In this document: one piece after another, positions 22,686 through 34,374 of the stretch
How positions within the stretch are numbered: position 1 is the stretch's first letter
Layout of the letters: each line of letters begins with the position of its first letter
Source: Pleodorina starrii
Taxonomy: Eukaryota; Chlorophyta; Chlorophyceae; Chlamydomonadales; Volvocaceae
Direction: 5' to 3'
DNA length: 64,000 nt
Assembly: GCA_030267565.1 (NCBI GenBank)
Contig: BRXU01000019.1
Coordinates: forward strand, 20,001-84,000
The notes under the pieces: model-generated
What the model saw: only the letters and a program-made list of their open reading frames with translations
Told to the model about the DNA's origin: nothing
The model's database searches: none
Position numbers and translations under genes: made by a program

Positions 22686-25600
22686 TCACGCCTGCAGCGG
22701 CGCCGTCAGCCGCATCAGGCGGTTCTCCTTGGGGTTGAGCATCGTCTGCTGCAGCTTCCACCCGTTGCGCTCCGCCTGGGCCACAAAGTCCGGGTACAGC
22801 TCCGAAACCGCCACCTGGGCCCGATCCAGTGCCGCCCGCCATCCCTCCGGCGGCGGTGACCCACCAGCCTCCTTCCGCCCATGCTGCTGCCCCAACCCGG
22901 GCCCGGCGCCTCCACCCTCCATCCCGGCAGAGCTTCGGCCACTGCCGCCGCCGCTGCCGCCCCCAAAGCTGCCACTCCCACTGCCGCCGCAGGCAGAGGC
23001 GCCGCCACGGTCGCTGTGGCGGCACCCGGGGGCTTCTCCCCCTGCTCCTGCACCTGCACCTGCACCTGCCGCCACCGCTGCTGCGTCCCTGCCTCCGCCC
23101 TCCGTCCGCCGCTGCTCCACTGCCTCCAAGCTGCCCCCGTCCAGCAGGTGTAGGAAGACGTGTCCGAAGAAGGACGCCTGCAGACAGTCCTGGCTGGTGG
23201 CGCCCTCGCGGAGCAGCACATAGGCCTTCTGGGTGTCAGGCCTGAGGGGGGCGGGGGCAGGGGGGGGCAGGGGGGAGGGGAGAGGAGTGAGAGGGGGGGT
23301 TCAGGGAGTGATGAGGTCCTTTATATAAAAATAGTGAGGGGGGGAGGACGAAGGGGTGAGGGGAGCCGCAGCGGCGCAAAGCGACTCGTTGGTAGCAGTG
23401 CGGCGTTTGCAGACGGGGAGACGTGAACCCTGGTTGCGGTTGCGTGTACAGATGCGGATGCTGGTGCTGGTAGGAGGCGGTGGGCACGGGGGAGGGCGCA
23501 GAGCGATGCAGGCGGACAGAGAGGCCGGGGCAGCCAGGAGGCCGGGGGCCGCGCCCCCCCGAGTGCTAACACCGTCTCCGTCTCCGCTGCGGTATTTTCT
23601 TTTTACGCCCCGAGTGCCAACAATCAGTGCCTAGCCGCCCCAGATGCAGCGCCCCCCCCCCCGGGTGTCTGATCTGCACCCGGCAGGCTGGCCACTGGAC
23701 ACCTGCAGCCGCTGACTCCCTCCCCCCCTCCCTCACGTGAGCTTCCCCGCCGCTTCCCTTACCCGGTTTTGGGCACAGCTCGCCTCATACCCCCTCATGC
23801 CGGCCCAGCGCCCCCGACCCGCCCCTCTTTGTAACCCAGCCGCCACCACAGCCGGGTAGCGACCCGAGCTGTCCCGTCACGCGAAAGCTGGCCAGCGGCT
23901 GATGAGGCGCCAGCCGGCAGAGAGAAGAGAATATGAGAAGAAGAGACGAAAAGAGAGGACGAGTAGACTGGTGGTGATGTAGGTGATGGGGAATTTCGAA
24001 ATACAGCGCCCAGAAGCGGCAGGCGGGAGGCGACATGGTGGGCGCTGTGGTCGTGGCTACGCTACGGGACTGCAGCCAACCGAGGTCCCGAGGACCCGGG
24101 CTACTGGAGCCCTCCCCCTCCCCCGCCCCCACCTGTAGGTTAGCATGTAGCGGTAGTGCTGCTCCGGGAAGCGCCCCGCCGCCGTGGCCAGGTCGGAGGG
24201 CCCCGCACATGCCGCCTCCACCGACGCACCCAGCACCAGACGGCCCTGGTTGTACCTCCCCCCCCAGGGCAGCAGCGGCTCATTGTGGTTGGCCTCCGCC
24301 ACCCCCGGCACACAGCCGTCCGTCAGGTAGCGCCGGGCTGAGTAAGCCAGGCGGGCGCGGTTCATGTACGGCAGTTCCACACTGTCCACCTCCTTGCGGG
24401 AGGACACCAGGTAGCCTGGGGAGGGCCAAGGGGGGGGCGGGGGGGGGGAGCCCGGGGGCAGGCGGGCCGGGAAAGGATGTAAATCACACGGAGGGGGTGG
24501 TATAAAGAGAAAATCGCAGCGGAGAAGGAGACGGCGTGAGCGAACGGGGGGGGCACGGCACGGGGTGGGTGTGTCCCCTGACCGCCCCCACCCAAGCCAT
24601 GTGCCGATACACATTCAGACCACCCGAAGCCAACGCACACAGACGCCCTCCCCCAGCCCCCAGCCCGCCCCCACCTGCCGACAGCACGCAGAACGTGGGC
24701 ATACGCGGCAGCTTCATTCGGGACAGCGCTATGCCCGCCACTGTGCCCAGGATATCAGCAAGGTTGGCCACAGATTCACTGGGGGGTGGGGGAGAGGGGG
24801 AGGGGAAGGGAGGCCGTAGGGAGGCGGGCCGTAAAGGGAAGCAGGCAGGCAAGGCAGGGCAGGCAGGAGGGATTCAGAGCCACGGCCTCCCTGAGGCTCC
24901 ATGGACGGACGGAGAGGCAGTCGGGGGCGGGGCAAGCAGGTGGGGAGGTGAGGAGGAGGGAGTGCACTGTACTGCCAGCCCGGCTCCTCAACCTCTCCCA
25001 ACTCAACCTCTCCCAACTCCCCGCCGCCCTTCATCCCTCGCCCTTCCTCAGCTCCCTCCCATTCGCATGCTTCTCCCCCCACCCACCCACCCCTTGGCGG
25101 TGATATCCGCCAGGTTGTTCTGCAGTGCGAATGTGCGGTAGATGGGTGCCCGGGTGGATGAGGCCGCCACTGCCGCCAGGTTCTTGGATAGGTTGGCGGT
25201 GCAGGCCAGAGGCAGGAAGGCGGGCGGGGCGTATATGGTGGCCAGCTCCAGGGCGGCACCCGCTTCCATGAGCAGGTCGCCTGAGGGGGGAGGGGGGAGG
25301 GGGAGGAGCAGAGGGGGGGAGTACGACAGTCCGCAGAGGCGAGCTGACAGGCTGACAGGCTGATGCGGAGACACGTAATGGGGCTTCGAAGGGGCGGGGA
25401 GGGGAGCGGAGGGTGCGGGGAAAGCGAGGCGGGGAAGAGAAGGGGAGGTCGGAACGGGGTGGGAGGGAGGGTTTTAGGGTTTAGGAACCCCCTCGGAACC
25501 CCCTAGTTATAGGAACCCCCTCCCGCTCTTTCCTCCCGATATCCCCTGCCCCGCACCGGAGTCTCCCCTCCGCCCACTTGGCCCCTGCCACAGCGTCTCT

Positions 25601-26657
25601 GCTGCCCCTGCGCTGCTGCCCCTCGTGCTCCTACTGCCCCTCCCCCTGCCCTAAACCCCTCCCCCCTGCCCCACTCCGCCCTGCCCCACTCCCCCCTGCC
25701 CCAGTCCCCCCTGCCCCAGTCCCCCCTGCCCCAGTCCCCCCTGCCCCAGTCCCCCCTGCCCCAGTCCCCCCTGCCCCAGTCCCCCCTGCCCCAGTCCCCC
25801 CCTACCCCACCTGCCAGTCTGAACTGCTTGAGCTCGCAGTCCAGCTCCCGGCCCCAGCGGGCAAACAGCAACCGACCCAGCCGCCCCGCACCGTCCTTGA
25901 TGACCCAGTTGATGGCGGCGGCCGCCTCCCCCTGGAAGCGACCCGCCACACCCAGCGCCCCCAGCAGCGACTGGGTGGTGAACACGCTGATGGCGCCGCC
26001 GAAAAAGTACTGCACGCCGCGCCAGGCCATGTACGGCGCGTACTGCGGACCCACGGACTCCGGGAAGCCGTTGGGCAACAGGTAGGCGTGGATGAGGGAG
26101 CGGAGGTGGTCCTCGTGGGTTTGACGCTCGTCCACAATGTCAAAGCCCTCCCAGGAGCCGGAGCCGGTGGAGGCGCCCGGCTGACCCGGCGCCGTGGCGG
26201 TGGCGGTACCCGTTCCGCCGCGGGCCAGGTAGACGCGGCGGCGGCGGCCTCCCGCGCTTGACTCCACTGCGATACTGCCGGCCTCGTCCATCTGGCCCTG
26301 CTCCGCGAGCACGTGGCGGTTGGTGGGGCCGCTCGGACCGGCAGTCAGGCCCAGCTGCTTCCAGGGCGGAAACCGGGGGCGGCTGGGCTCAATCGACGGT
26401 TTCGTGGTGTCGGTGGGCCGCGAGGCGGCTTGCAGCGGGTCGGGAGGTAGCTGGCGTTTCGGCTCTTCGGCAGCATCTTGGGGTGCTGTATGCAGGCCGT
26501 CGACGAAGGACAGGCTAATTGGCGCATTGATAAATGCTAGCAATGGAGTAGGGCTGCCTGCGGGCTGCCATCCAAAATTGAGACCCGGTTGATGTCCCGA
26601 ATCCTTGGGGCCGCCGGCGGGTAACGATACCGATGCAAACACGAAGCGCGATGGCAT
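22686..26657 (-). CDS. RUS family (DUF647, root UV-B sensitive) protein
   Basis: Five minus-strand exons join in phase to 659 residues: 26,657-25,811, 25,280-25,091, 24,778-24,675, 24,415-24,133 and 23,241-22,686. The DUF647 core runs from about residue 190 to 500. Recognisable family segments are LLPNGFPESV, the nearby TTQSLLGALGV and INWVIKDGAGRLGRLLFA, then NLADITAKGE, NLADILGTVAGI and SSRKEVDSVELPYMNRARL. Plant RUS1/RUS2 act in plastid-linked UV-B and vitamin B6 homeostasis, and RUSF1 is the animal relative; the biochemical activity is not established. The last exon adds a long Gly/Ala/Ser-rich insert before a conserved-looking C-terminus. The start ATG at 26,657 is the first in the exon. 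A TTG 18 bp upstream also keeps the frame open but is unlikely. The first ~180 residues are poorly conserved and may include a targeting peptide. It diverges from the acetyltransferase gene. Confidence 0.92.
25668..25806 (-). repeat. 15-bp minisatellite in RUS intron 1
   Basis: About nine head-to-tail copies of a 15-bp unit (CCCCAGTCCCCCCTG on the plus strand), the first ones carrying CACT instead of CAGT. They lie just inside the donor of RUS intron 1. Because 15 is a multiple of three and the unit has no stop, the exon 1 frame stays open through it, reading Gly-Asp-Trp-Gly-Arg repeats on the minus strand. Confidence 0.93.
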
Positions 26658-26933
26658 AATTAAGACGTTGCACAATTAATAGTATAATTCAGTCCGTGTG
26701 CGCCCGTAATTGGCGTTGCATTACCCCTCGGCAGTAGTAATTATAACGCTTGCATTCAGCATGGTTCGTGACAAGGGATCCAGTTGGGGTGTACCTCTGA
26801 CAATTTACAACTTTTAATTTACATAGTTTTTACCTGATGCAGTCAACGAACGAATCCTCGAAATCGTACGGCAGCGAAAGCAAGGAAAAGACCATTTTTG
26901 TATACGCCCATAACAACTCATTACTACAGAAAG
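26658..26933. promoter_or_regulatory. Divergent promoter region between RUS and GNA1
   Basis: Only 276 bp separate the RUS start codon (minus) from the acetyltransferase start codon (plus), so both promoters and both leaders must lie here or overlap the genes. The stretch is AT-rich compared with its surroundings and contains TATA-like words such as AGTATAATT near 26,690 and AATTATAACG near 26,740. No precise transcription start can be given. Confidence 0.6.
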
Positions 26934-28892
26934 ATGGCGGCAGAGGGTATTCTAGCCGTTCGTCAGCTTCAGGCATCGGACTTTGACAAAGGTACTTGTT
27001 AAGTATCGTTTTGCCTACGCTGTCCCGGGAATATTGATCGCAGGTCTGCCAGCATTTCGCAGGATTTTTGGAAGTTCTAGCGCACTTAACGACTGTTGGC
27101 GACGTGTCGCGGGAAGCATTCGAGGGTACGTGTATACGTGTATTACAACGTGCCGCGCACTTTCGAACCACAAGTTGCCCTGACTAGCGACAACATATAC
27201 TTTTTCTGCCAGACGCGGGCCCGGGAGGAAGCCGTTAATGGTTGCCACCAATCGGGGTTATGATAAGTTCCCTCTTTCGGTTGAATAAAACGGCCAACTG
27301 CCTTTGACGTGTCATCTGCACAGAGCAGCTCAAGCGCCGAGATGCTGCGGGAGGTTACCATACCGTCGTCATAGAAGGTAGGGCGCTCCAAACATGTACG
27401 CCGTGGGAACTTAGGAATAATGTCGCCATACGTGCGCCAAGGCTCGCGTGCGCGCTCGATCTACACGCCAGCCGCTGCACACATGCCTCGCGTTGCCTCA
27501 CCTCCTCCTTTGACCAGCAAGGCCTTGCACATACACCGGACGATGAGCAGACGGACATCCCACCAACACTGTGCCCGCGTGCTCTTGGGCGACAGCAAAG
27601 GCGAACTGCTTGTGTCATACCATTCTGAGCCTGTGCTCGGGCGTGTTGTTGCGTACCCCCACGCGCGGTGTGTCGCACACCTACCTGGCTGCATGTAACA
27701 CGCGCGGTGCCTCGGGAAGGGAAGATCAGAGCAAGGCAGAGGGACTGGGCAAGGGCAGGCTGCGTCAAGTCGGCCGCAGGATGCTCCGCGAGTGGGCTTC
27801 AACGGGTCCTGTAACATTGGGCTTCTACTGGCCCGGCCCTGTCGTGCGTGAGTGGACCTCTGTGCCTTTGGAATTCCTCGTCCGTATGTCTCCCGCCCCC
27901 ACTGAGCCCGCCGCGTCTGCGTGACTTGACCCCTCGTCCGCTCTGCCGTCAGATGATGGCCGCATCGTGGCCACAGCCGCCATGATTGTGGAGCTCAAGT
28001 TCATTCACGGCTGCAGCAAGGTAAGGGGGGCGGCGGGGCGGGGCGGGACGGGGCGCGGAGGGTTGTGTCTGCCCGGCGTCCGTGCCCTAGCCAAAGGAAC
28101 GGGCCATTCCTTCTGCTGTCCTCCTCGACACTCGGTTTCGCAGTTCCCCACGTGGACAAAAAGGGGGCGGGGGGGTGCATTTGTACCTCAGACATAGCGG
28201 GGTAAGAGGCTATGGAGGAAATATGGAGGAAATATGCCCTTGCCGTTCGCATGTGCGAGCAGCGCTACGGCACGCAGCACTGTTGACCTCAGCGGCATTG
28301 CGCAGCTGCACATGGCACCAGCCCCTGGCGGATGCCGCTGCTGTCCGGTGCCACCGTTGTTCGAAATGCGTGGGTAGCGCGAGCCGGAGGCCTCGCATTA
28401 CATTGGTGGCATTGCATTGCATGGGTGGTTTGATCCGTGGGGACAGTTGGTAGGTGCACAGCGCGGGCCGTCATGGGTGCTGCCGGCACATACGTAACCC
28501 CATTCCGCTATATTACCCCACACGCTGTGCTCTTGGGGCCAGGACCTGCGCGTGCGACCTGGACCTGCGCCTTGAGCGCTGGGGGTTGGGGGGAAGGTGC
28601 GGCGTGAGGAGGGCGAGGGCAATGGCGATATGGTGCAGGCAATGGGTGTGTGTGATGTGGTTGTTAGGGTGGGCTCCCGACTCGTGAAGGGTAGAGCCAA
28701 CGGGCTGTCCAGCTGGCCCAAGGTGCACTGCACCGGAGGCCACCAGGGCGGCTGAGGCGTCCATCTAGACCAGACAGCACAGGTCACCCAGACAGGAACG
28801 AGCGAGCTCGGGGGGAGGCGATATGCGGAGGGCGGGTGCCTCCTATCGGCAATGCGCCATTGTCCACTCCAGGCGCGCACGTGTGTATGTGT

Positions 28893-28984
<92 letters not shown>

Positions 28985-30239
28985 GAGAGTGTGTGGACGA
29001 GGGCGCGTTGACGACCGAGGAGAGGGAGTGCCGCCGTTGCCTCCCGCGCGGGCGGGCTTGGGTCGAAATGCCAGCTGGCACGTGTGCACACCCTGGGCTC
29101 CGGGCCACAGGGCTTCGGAGCAAGAGGTCATAACCCAGAGCTCCAACAAGCTGTGCTGCAGTACACGGCCCCAGTACCTGACACTGCGCTGACAGCCTCA
29201 CATCCCTCGCCCGCATTGCTCCCTAATTGCTGTCGGTCGTTGTACCGTTGTGTCATCTGCGTACAGCTGAACGTGCACGTACGGCACGCGTGCGCCGCCC
29301 GTCCTTCCCTTGCTCCCTTCCCGCCCCGCCTCCACCCCACAGGTGGGCCACATCGAGGATGTGGTGGTGGACCCCGCGTATCGGGGGAAGAAGCTGGGAA
29401 TCAAGTGGGTCGGGATGCTGGAACCGAACGGGGCGGAGCGGGACTGGCCGGGCCGGGCCGTGCGGCGGGTTCCACTCGCAAGTACCCGTGCCACAGTGGG
29501 CTGACTTGACGGGGCCCGACCGGCGTGTGCTTGGAACACTGCACCGCATTGCGGGCCCGCGGCCACCCGGTTGGCATTCTGCTGGCGTGAACTCCGCAGC
29601 CCGCTGTTGTATGACGCGATACGATGCACCCCGCTGCGTTTGGCGCTGACCTGGTGACCTGCGATGATGCACCTGGGGATCTGGGGCGCACTCGGACTTG
29701 TCTCTACTCTTACAGCGCCTGCGTCCCTCCGCTGCTGTATCGTTTTTAGTATCCCTGTTTCACTTCCCTCCGACCTGCTCCCTTCCCTTGTGCCAGTAAC
29801 CGTGACGCGTTCTGCTCACACACCCTCTACCTCGCCCTGCCCTGCCCTGCCTTGTCCCGCCTCCCTTGCCCTGCCGCCCTGCCGCCGGGCTCCAGGCTGA
29901 TTGAGGCGCTGGTGGAGGCGGCTCGCGGGGCGGGCTGCTACAAGATCATCCTGGACTGCAATGAGGCCAACACCGCCTTTTACGAAAAGTGCGGACTGAC
30001 CCGGAAGGAGGTCCAGATGGTGGGTACGGGGGGGGGGAGCGGGCCGTGACCGTGACCGTGCGCTGGGCAGGTGGATAGCATTCATCAGCTGTCTACGGTA
30101 CCTCATGCAACCAACAGCACGATGGGGCGCCGGAGCGTTACCAACGCGCGGGCGGTACTCACCGCAATTGATAGCCAAGGCCACTGCATGCATACGTGCT
30201 GACCTTTCCCATACTCAGGTCAAGTACCTCGATCGATGA
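26934..30239 (+). CDS. GNA1: Glucosamine-6-phosphate N-acetyltransferase (GNAT family)
   Basis: Seven exons join in phase to 149 residues: 26,934-26,991, 27,063-27,125, 27,324-27,377, 27,953-28,020, 29,343-29,404, 29,896-30,019 and 30,219-30,239. The enzyme (EC 2.3.1.4) transfers acetyl from acetyl-CoA to glucosamine 6-phosphate, in the cytosolic route to UDP-GlcNAc. Family signatures in order are LTTVGDVSREAFE (about 27-39), VATAAMIVELKFIHGC, HIEDVVVD (84-91), the acetyl-CoA loop R-G-K-K-L-G (95-100), CYKIILDC (116-123) and NTAFYEKCGL (127-136). Length matches yeast and animal GNA1 (about 150-185). Intron 4 (28,021-29,342) is long and holds a GT/GA microsatellite. The last exon codes only six residues. 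Nothing suggests a targeting peptide. Confidence 0.94.
28880..28995. repeat. Compound GT/GA microsatellite in GNA1 intron 4
   Basis: An interrupted (GT)n tract of about 40 bp passes directly into an uninterrupted (GA)n tract of about 58 bp, then a few mixed GT/GA units. It lies entirely within an intron. Confidence 0.97.
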
Positions 30240-31959
30240 TGGGTCGACAAGGGGCGGCGGCGCCGTTCCTGGTGCCAGGACGAGGCCGTTCGCGGGCTGG
30301 GCCTGCAGGGCGCCGGCTCTCGGCTGGTGATGGGTGGGTGACACAGAGTGCGGATTGGCGATGTGGCGTAAAAGGAGAACAGAGGGTTGCTTCCACCCAC
30401 ACATGGACTATTTGTGTCATTGTGCTGCTGCCATATGCCTTCAGCGAGCTTACAGTTGTGCCGTACTGTTTGCTAATACGATGGTGCTGGACATGACTTC
30501 TATGGTCTCGGTATACATATGAGTTTGTGCTGAGGTTATGTGCGCGCTGCGCGGCCGGCGAGCAGGCTATACATGCCTTTCGGCCCTCACTTGTCGCAGA
30601 CGCGAAGGCGGATGTGCTCGGAGGTCGGAGCATAAGGTCTGCTCCTGTCTGCTCCTTAGGATGTCGCAATATCACGTGAAGGTTGCCAGCTTAGCGCGTG
30701 AAGTAGCTCCTGGCATATGATCGGCGGCAGGTACTAGCGTGATAGGGACATCGCACGCAATCTCGCGAGACCCATTACATGGCTTTAGTAAGTATTGAGT
30801 GCCTGCCACTGCAACTGCCTGCCACTGCAAGCCTTGCACCGAGCAGCCCTGCACCGCGTGCCCGCGCCGCATGTTTTGAAGCAACGCGGCACTGACTCCT
30901 GCAAACGGAATCCTCCACTTGGTCGCCCAACGTGCACTGATGCAGTGCATTTTCCGTACGTCCCGCTGTCGTACCCGGTGGGTACGACATCATCCTCTGT
31001 TGATGACCGCAGCTCGGCCCACTTCCTCCGTGCTATCGGCGCACGCTATCGTAACTTACCCAACGATATTCCACGAGTTCTTGGCGTTGCGTCCATTTTC
31101 TAGCGGGGACAGCGTCACAACGGCCTACCGGTAGTTATCCTTCCAGGGGCTCACCGTAGCCCAACCCTGCCCACCAAACTCACCACTAGCTAGAGTCCTT
31201 ACGCAAAACCTTTGGAACGCTACGCTTAAGGGGAATCAACGCGCCAGCTAAGGCGCCGACAGGATATAAAAATGTCGTGGACTACTAGGGTCGTGGTTTT
31301 GGAGGGAGTGCGGTTCCGGCTGCAAAATCACAACTCGTCAGCAGTCACCATGATGCGAGCGTAAGCTGGCAAAGGCGTCAATGATCCCATGATCAGGCAG
31401 CTGGCCGGGCTGTTGATACGCTTGGAAGGACGCTCTGGGATGAGCTGAACGGTCGGGAGCAAACAGGTCCCGTAGAACAGGCCCCGTAGAACTAATATGA
31501 ACAGGCGTTGCCGGACAGATACTTTGTGCTGGTAGCGGAACGCTAGCGGTAGGTGGAACTCTGGCTGAGTTGGAGACTTGGGGTTGCACCAGGGCTGGGT
31601 TGCACGGTAAAGTGATTACGTCAGCCGCGCCAAGAGCTTCTGCACCGGGAGGAAAAACAACTTGACAAGCTCTTCTGCGTTACCAGTAAGCGGGCAACCG
31701 TCCTTGTGTGGAGTCCGAACGGCGGGAGTCTTCGTTCCGTACGACCGGACCACAACTTTGATTATTGTGTGAGCGGCAAAGAAGTCATTGCACCCGTGGT
31801 CCGCCACATATAAAGTAGAGACATACTGCTCACCTGGTACTATAGGTATACACGTAGAAGAGAGCAAGTTCTCTGTTATAGCCCGCGAGAGGGAAGGAGC
31901 AGTTCTGTAGGCCCGCAGGGCCAGCGCGGCGCCCGTCTTGGACGCCTGCTGTTGCCAAG
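30240..31959. other. Intergenic region between GNA1 and Rab1
   Basis: This 1.7-kb stretch holds the GNA1 3' region and the Rab1 promoter and leader. Short near-repeats of TGCCACTGCAA occur around 30,806-30,830, and another TATAAAA word sits near 31,264. No conserved coding segment was recognised on either strand. Confidence 0.45.
31809..31815 (+). promoter_or_regulatory. TATA-like box of the Rab1 gene
   Basis: TATAAAG lies about 145 bp upstream of the Rab1 ATG at 31,960, in a locally AT-rich stretch. Inferred from sequence and spacing only. Confidence 0.45.
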
Positions 31960-33616
31960 ATGAACCCTGAGTAGTAGGTATCAGCTGGCCTCAGTTGTGG
32001 CTGACTGAACACGCCTTCTAACACGATCCCTTTCCTCTGAACCTGCCTCAACGCTCGACCACAGCGATTACCTGTTCAAGGTACATTGGTTTCTTGTGAC
32101 GTTCTTCTGTTTGTTGCTCTTCACCTTAGCCAGCTGCCTCACTGGCTGTCCACTGTCTGCGCGCAGCTTCTGCTCATCGGCGACTCCGGCGTGGGCAAGT
32201 CGTGCCTGCTGCTGCGGTTCGCTGTAAGTCTGCCACTACAAAAGATTTGCTCTGTGGTATGCCCTCTGGTCGCTTGTTAATGGAGAGACATCTCGGCTTA
32301 CAGGATGACACCTACACCGAGAGCTATATCAGCACCATTGGCGTCGACTTCGTGAGTGCACATCGGCGGCTAACCATTATCCCTCGTGCCAGTTTCATGT
32401 TATATATGTGCTTGCTTGGGTGCGCAGAAAATCCGCACTGTGGAGCTGGACGGGAAGGTGATCAAGCTGCAAATTGTGAGTTGGGTGACAACCTTGTGAC
32501 CGGGCCGTGTCTTCTTGAAATGGAGGGACGGGAGAAGAGGTTTGACGGGTTTCACGCTGTACGTGCAGTGGGACACGGCTGGGCAGGAGCGCTTCCGGAC
32601 TATCACCAGCAGCTACTACCGTGGCGCGCACGGCATCATCGTAAGTCACCTCCGGGTCAGGTGTCATAAAGCGTCTTGCTTTGAAGGCGGTGTGGAGGGG
32701 GGGCATACGTCACGCGGTGGCACCAACGCCTGGCGGGGGCGGTGTTGCAGGTTGTGTACGACGTGACTGACCAGGAGAGCTTCAACAACGTGAAGCAGTG
32801 GCTGGCAGAGATCGATAGGTACGCCAGCGAGAACGTCAACAAGCTGCTCGTGGGCAACAAGAGCGACCTCACGTCCAAGAAGGTCGTGGACTACCAGGCG
32901 GCGAAGGTATGACAAGCACACACACCCCCGGGCGTAGGTTGCCACGTCAGCTCATTCCCGGTGCTAATGTGCGTACGAATGTGCTTTGGTCGTAGGCATT
33001 TGCCGATGAGATTGGCATCCCGTTCCTTGAAACGTCTGCCAAGAACGCGACGAATGTCGAGCAGGCGTTCATGACCATGGCAGCGGAGATCAAGAACAGG
33101 TGAGCCACACGGGGCAGGGGGGCCATCGGGCGACTGTCTTCCACACGCCTGTTTGGGATAACCAAACTGATCCAATGAGATACCCTTTCGCTTTAAGGAC
33201 GGGCAGACGTCGTTCTGGACCTGAGCTTTTACGGCTTTTTTAGGTCTTAGGGTTGAAGTTGGCAGCAACGCATTAAGTGATCGGGTTAGCTAAGCGCGTT
33301 CCATCAAGGATGTGGTACATCAAGCAATGCCGCCCCCCAAGCCTGTTCTGGTGGATCTCCATTAGTAACTGCTGACGACGACTGGGAAAAAGGGGTGTAG
33401 TCAATTGCAGTGTACGGTCTCACGCGTGACTGCTGTAAATACGGGACGTGTTACGGATCTGGAAGCAGTAAATGAAAATAACTGCATCTTTCCCCACGTG
33501 AACGTTGGTGCGCACACAGGATGGCCAGCCAGCCCGTCCCGCCGAAGCCCGGTGGCCCCGTGGTGCGGCCAACGGAGGGCAAGCCCATCAACAACAAATC
33601 TTCTTCCTGCTGCTGA
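31960..33616 (+). CDS. YPT1: Rab1/Ypt1-type small GTPase
   Basis: Nine exons join in phase to 203 residues: 31,960-31,973, 32,065-32,080, 32,167-32,223, 32,304-32,351, 32,428-32,475, 32,569-32,640, 32,751-32,906, 32,996-33,099 and 33,520-33,616. All guanine-nucleotide motifs are present: P-loop GDSGVGKS (15-22), effector loop with T40 in [15 protein letters not shown] (62-67), NKSD (121-124) and TSAK (150-153). The last two residues are Cys-Cys, the site of double geranylgeranylation. Rab1/Ypt1 proteins regulate ER-to-Golgi vesicle tethering. Start MNPEYDYLFK matches plant and algal Rab1, and 203 is the length known for volvocine YptC1/YptV1. The first two exons are only 14 and 16 nt and were placed by phase plus family identity. 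The tail before Cys-Cys is Pro-rich. Confidence 0.97.
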
Positions 33617-34374
33617 GGACTGACAGCCTGGATCCACTGCGGAGAGCAGTCATTGAGTGGAGGAGCGTGCTAGGAGTGGTGTCTGGACTAGGGATCTGGG
33701 CGGGCGGTATGGGGTGACGCAGTACGCGAAGATGGTCAGACCGGACGTATACCGACACGTTAGATGCAGTTAGGGAGTCACACGGTTGGCAGGATACAGG
33801 CAGATCTCATGCATGTATGACTTTTACTGCGACTCGTCTTCAGAAGTTCTTCTGTTCTTCCCGAAAAAAATGAGGGCTTCGTTGCCTCGTGTATACTATC
33901 TTCGCGGCGCTGTCGTACGTTTCGCCGTAGCTTTTGACTCGGTCCAGCCGATTTCCTGATGAGCACGCCATCTGGTGGCGCGATGTTTATCTGGGTTGGA
34001 ATCTGTGTTGTTACGACGGCCGCGAGGAACCATGTGTTTCAATATCACGTGGTCCAACTGTACAATCCATCGCCTGGATAATGGTGTGCCCAAGCACCGA
34101 CACCACGGGCTGCTCGCACACACCAGTATGCCTGTGCTATGCTTGGGTGGACAAACGGGAGCGTCTCCAACATGCTGCGCCATGTACGCCCTGAGTGCTA
34201 TCACGTATTGGCGGATCAGGCGATCTGCCAGGCGGTAAGACATTGTGACACGCCTGTCGTGTCGCTGTCGGGGCGTGCGGCACTACATGGCTATGATGCT
34301 TCTTGATTCGGGATAACCAGCGCCGTGCCCAGCCTAGCCTAAACCATGAAGCGCGTCTGTTAACACAAGCGCTC
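33617..34374. other. Convergent intergenic region, Rab1 and dehydratase 3' ends
   Basis: About 0.76 kb between two genes transcribed towards each other. It must contain both 3' untranslated regions, but no canonical TGTAA signal was spotted on the expected strand for either. No coding signal recognised. Confidence 0.4.

Noticed and set aside
25578..26261. Plus-strand 227-codon frame rich in Pro-Ala-Pro-Val
   Set aside because: Antisense shadow of RUS exon 1 plus its intron minisatellite.
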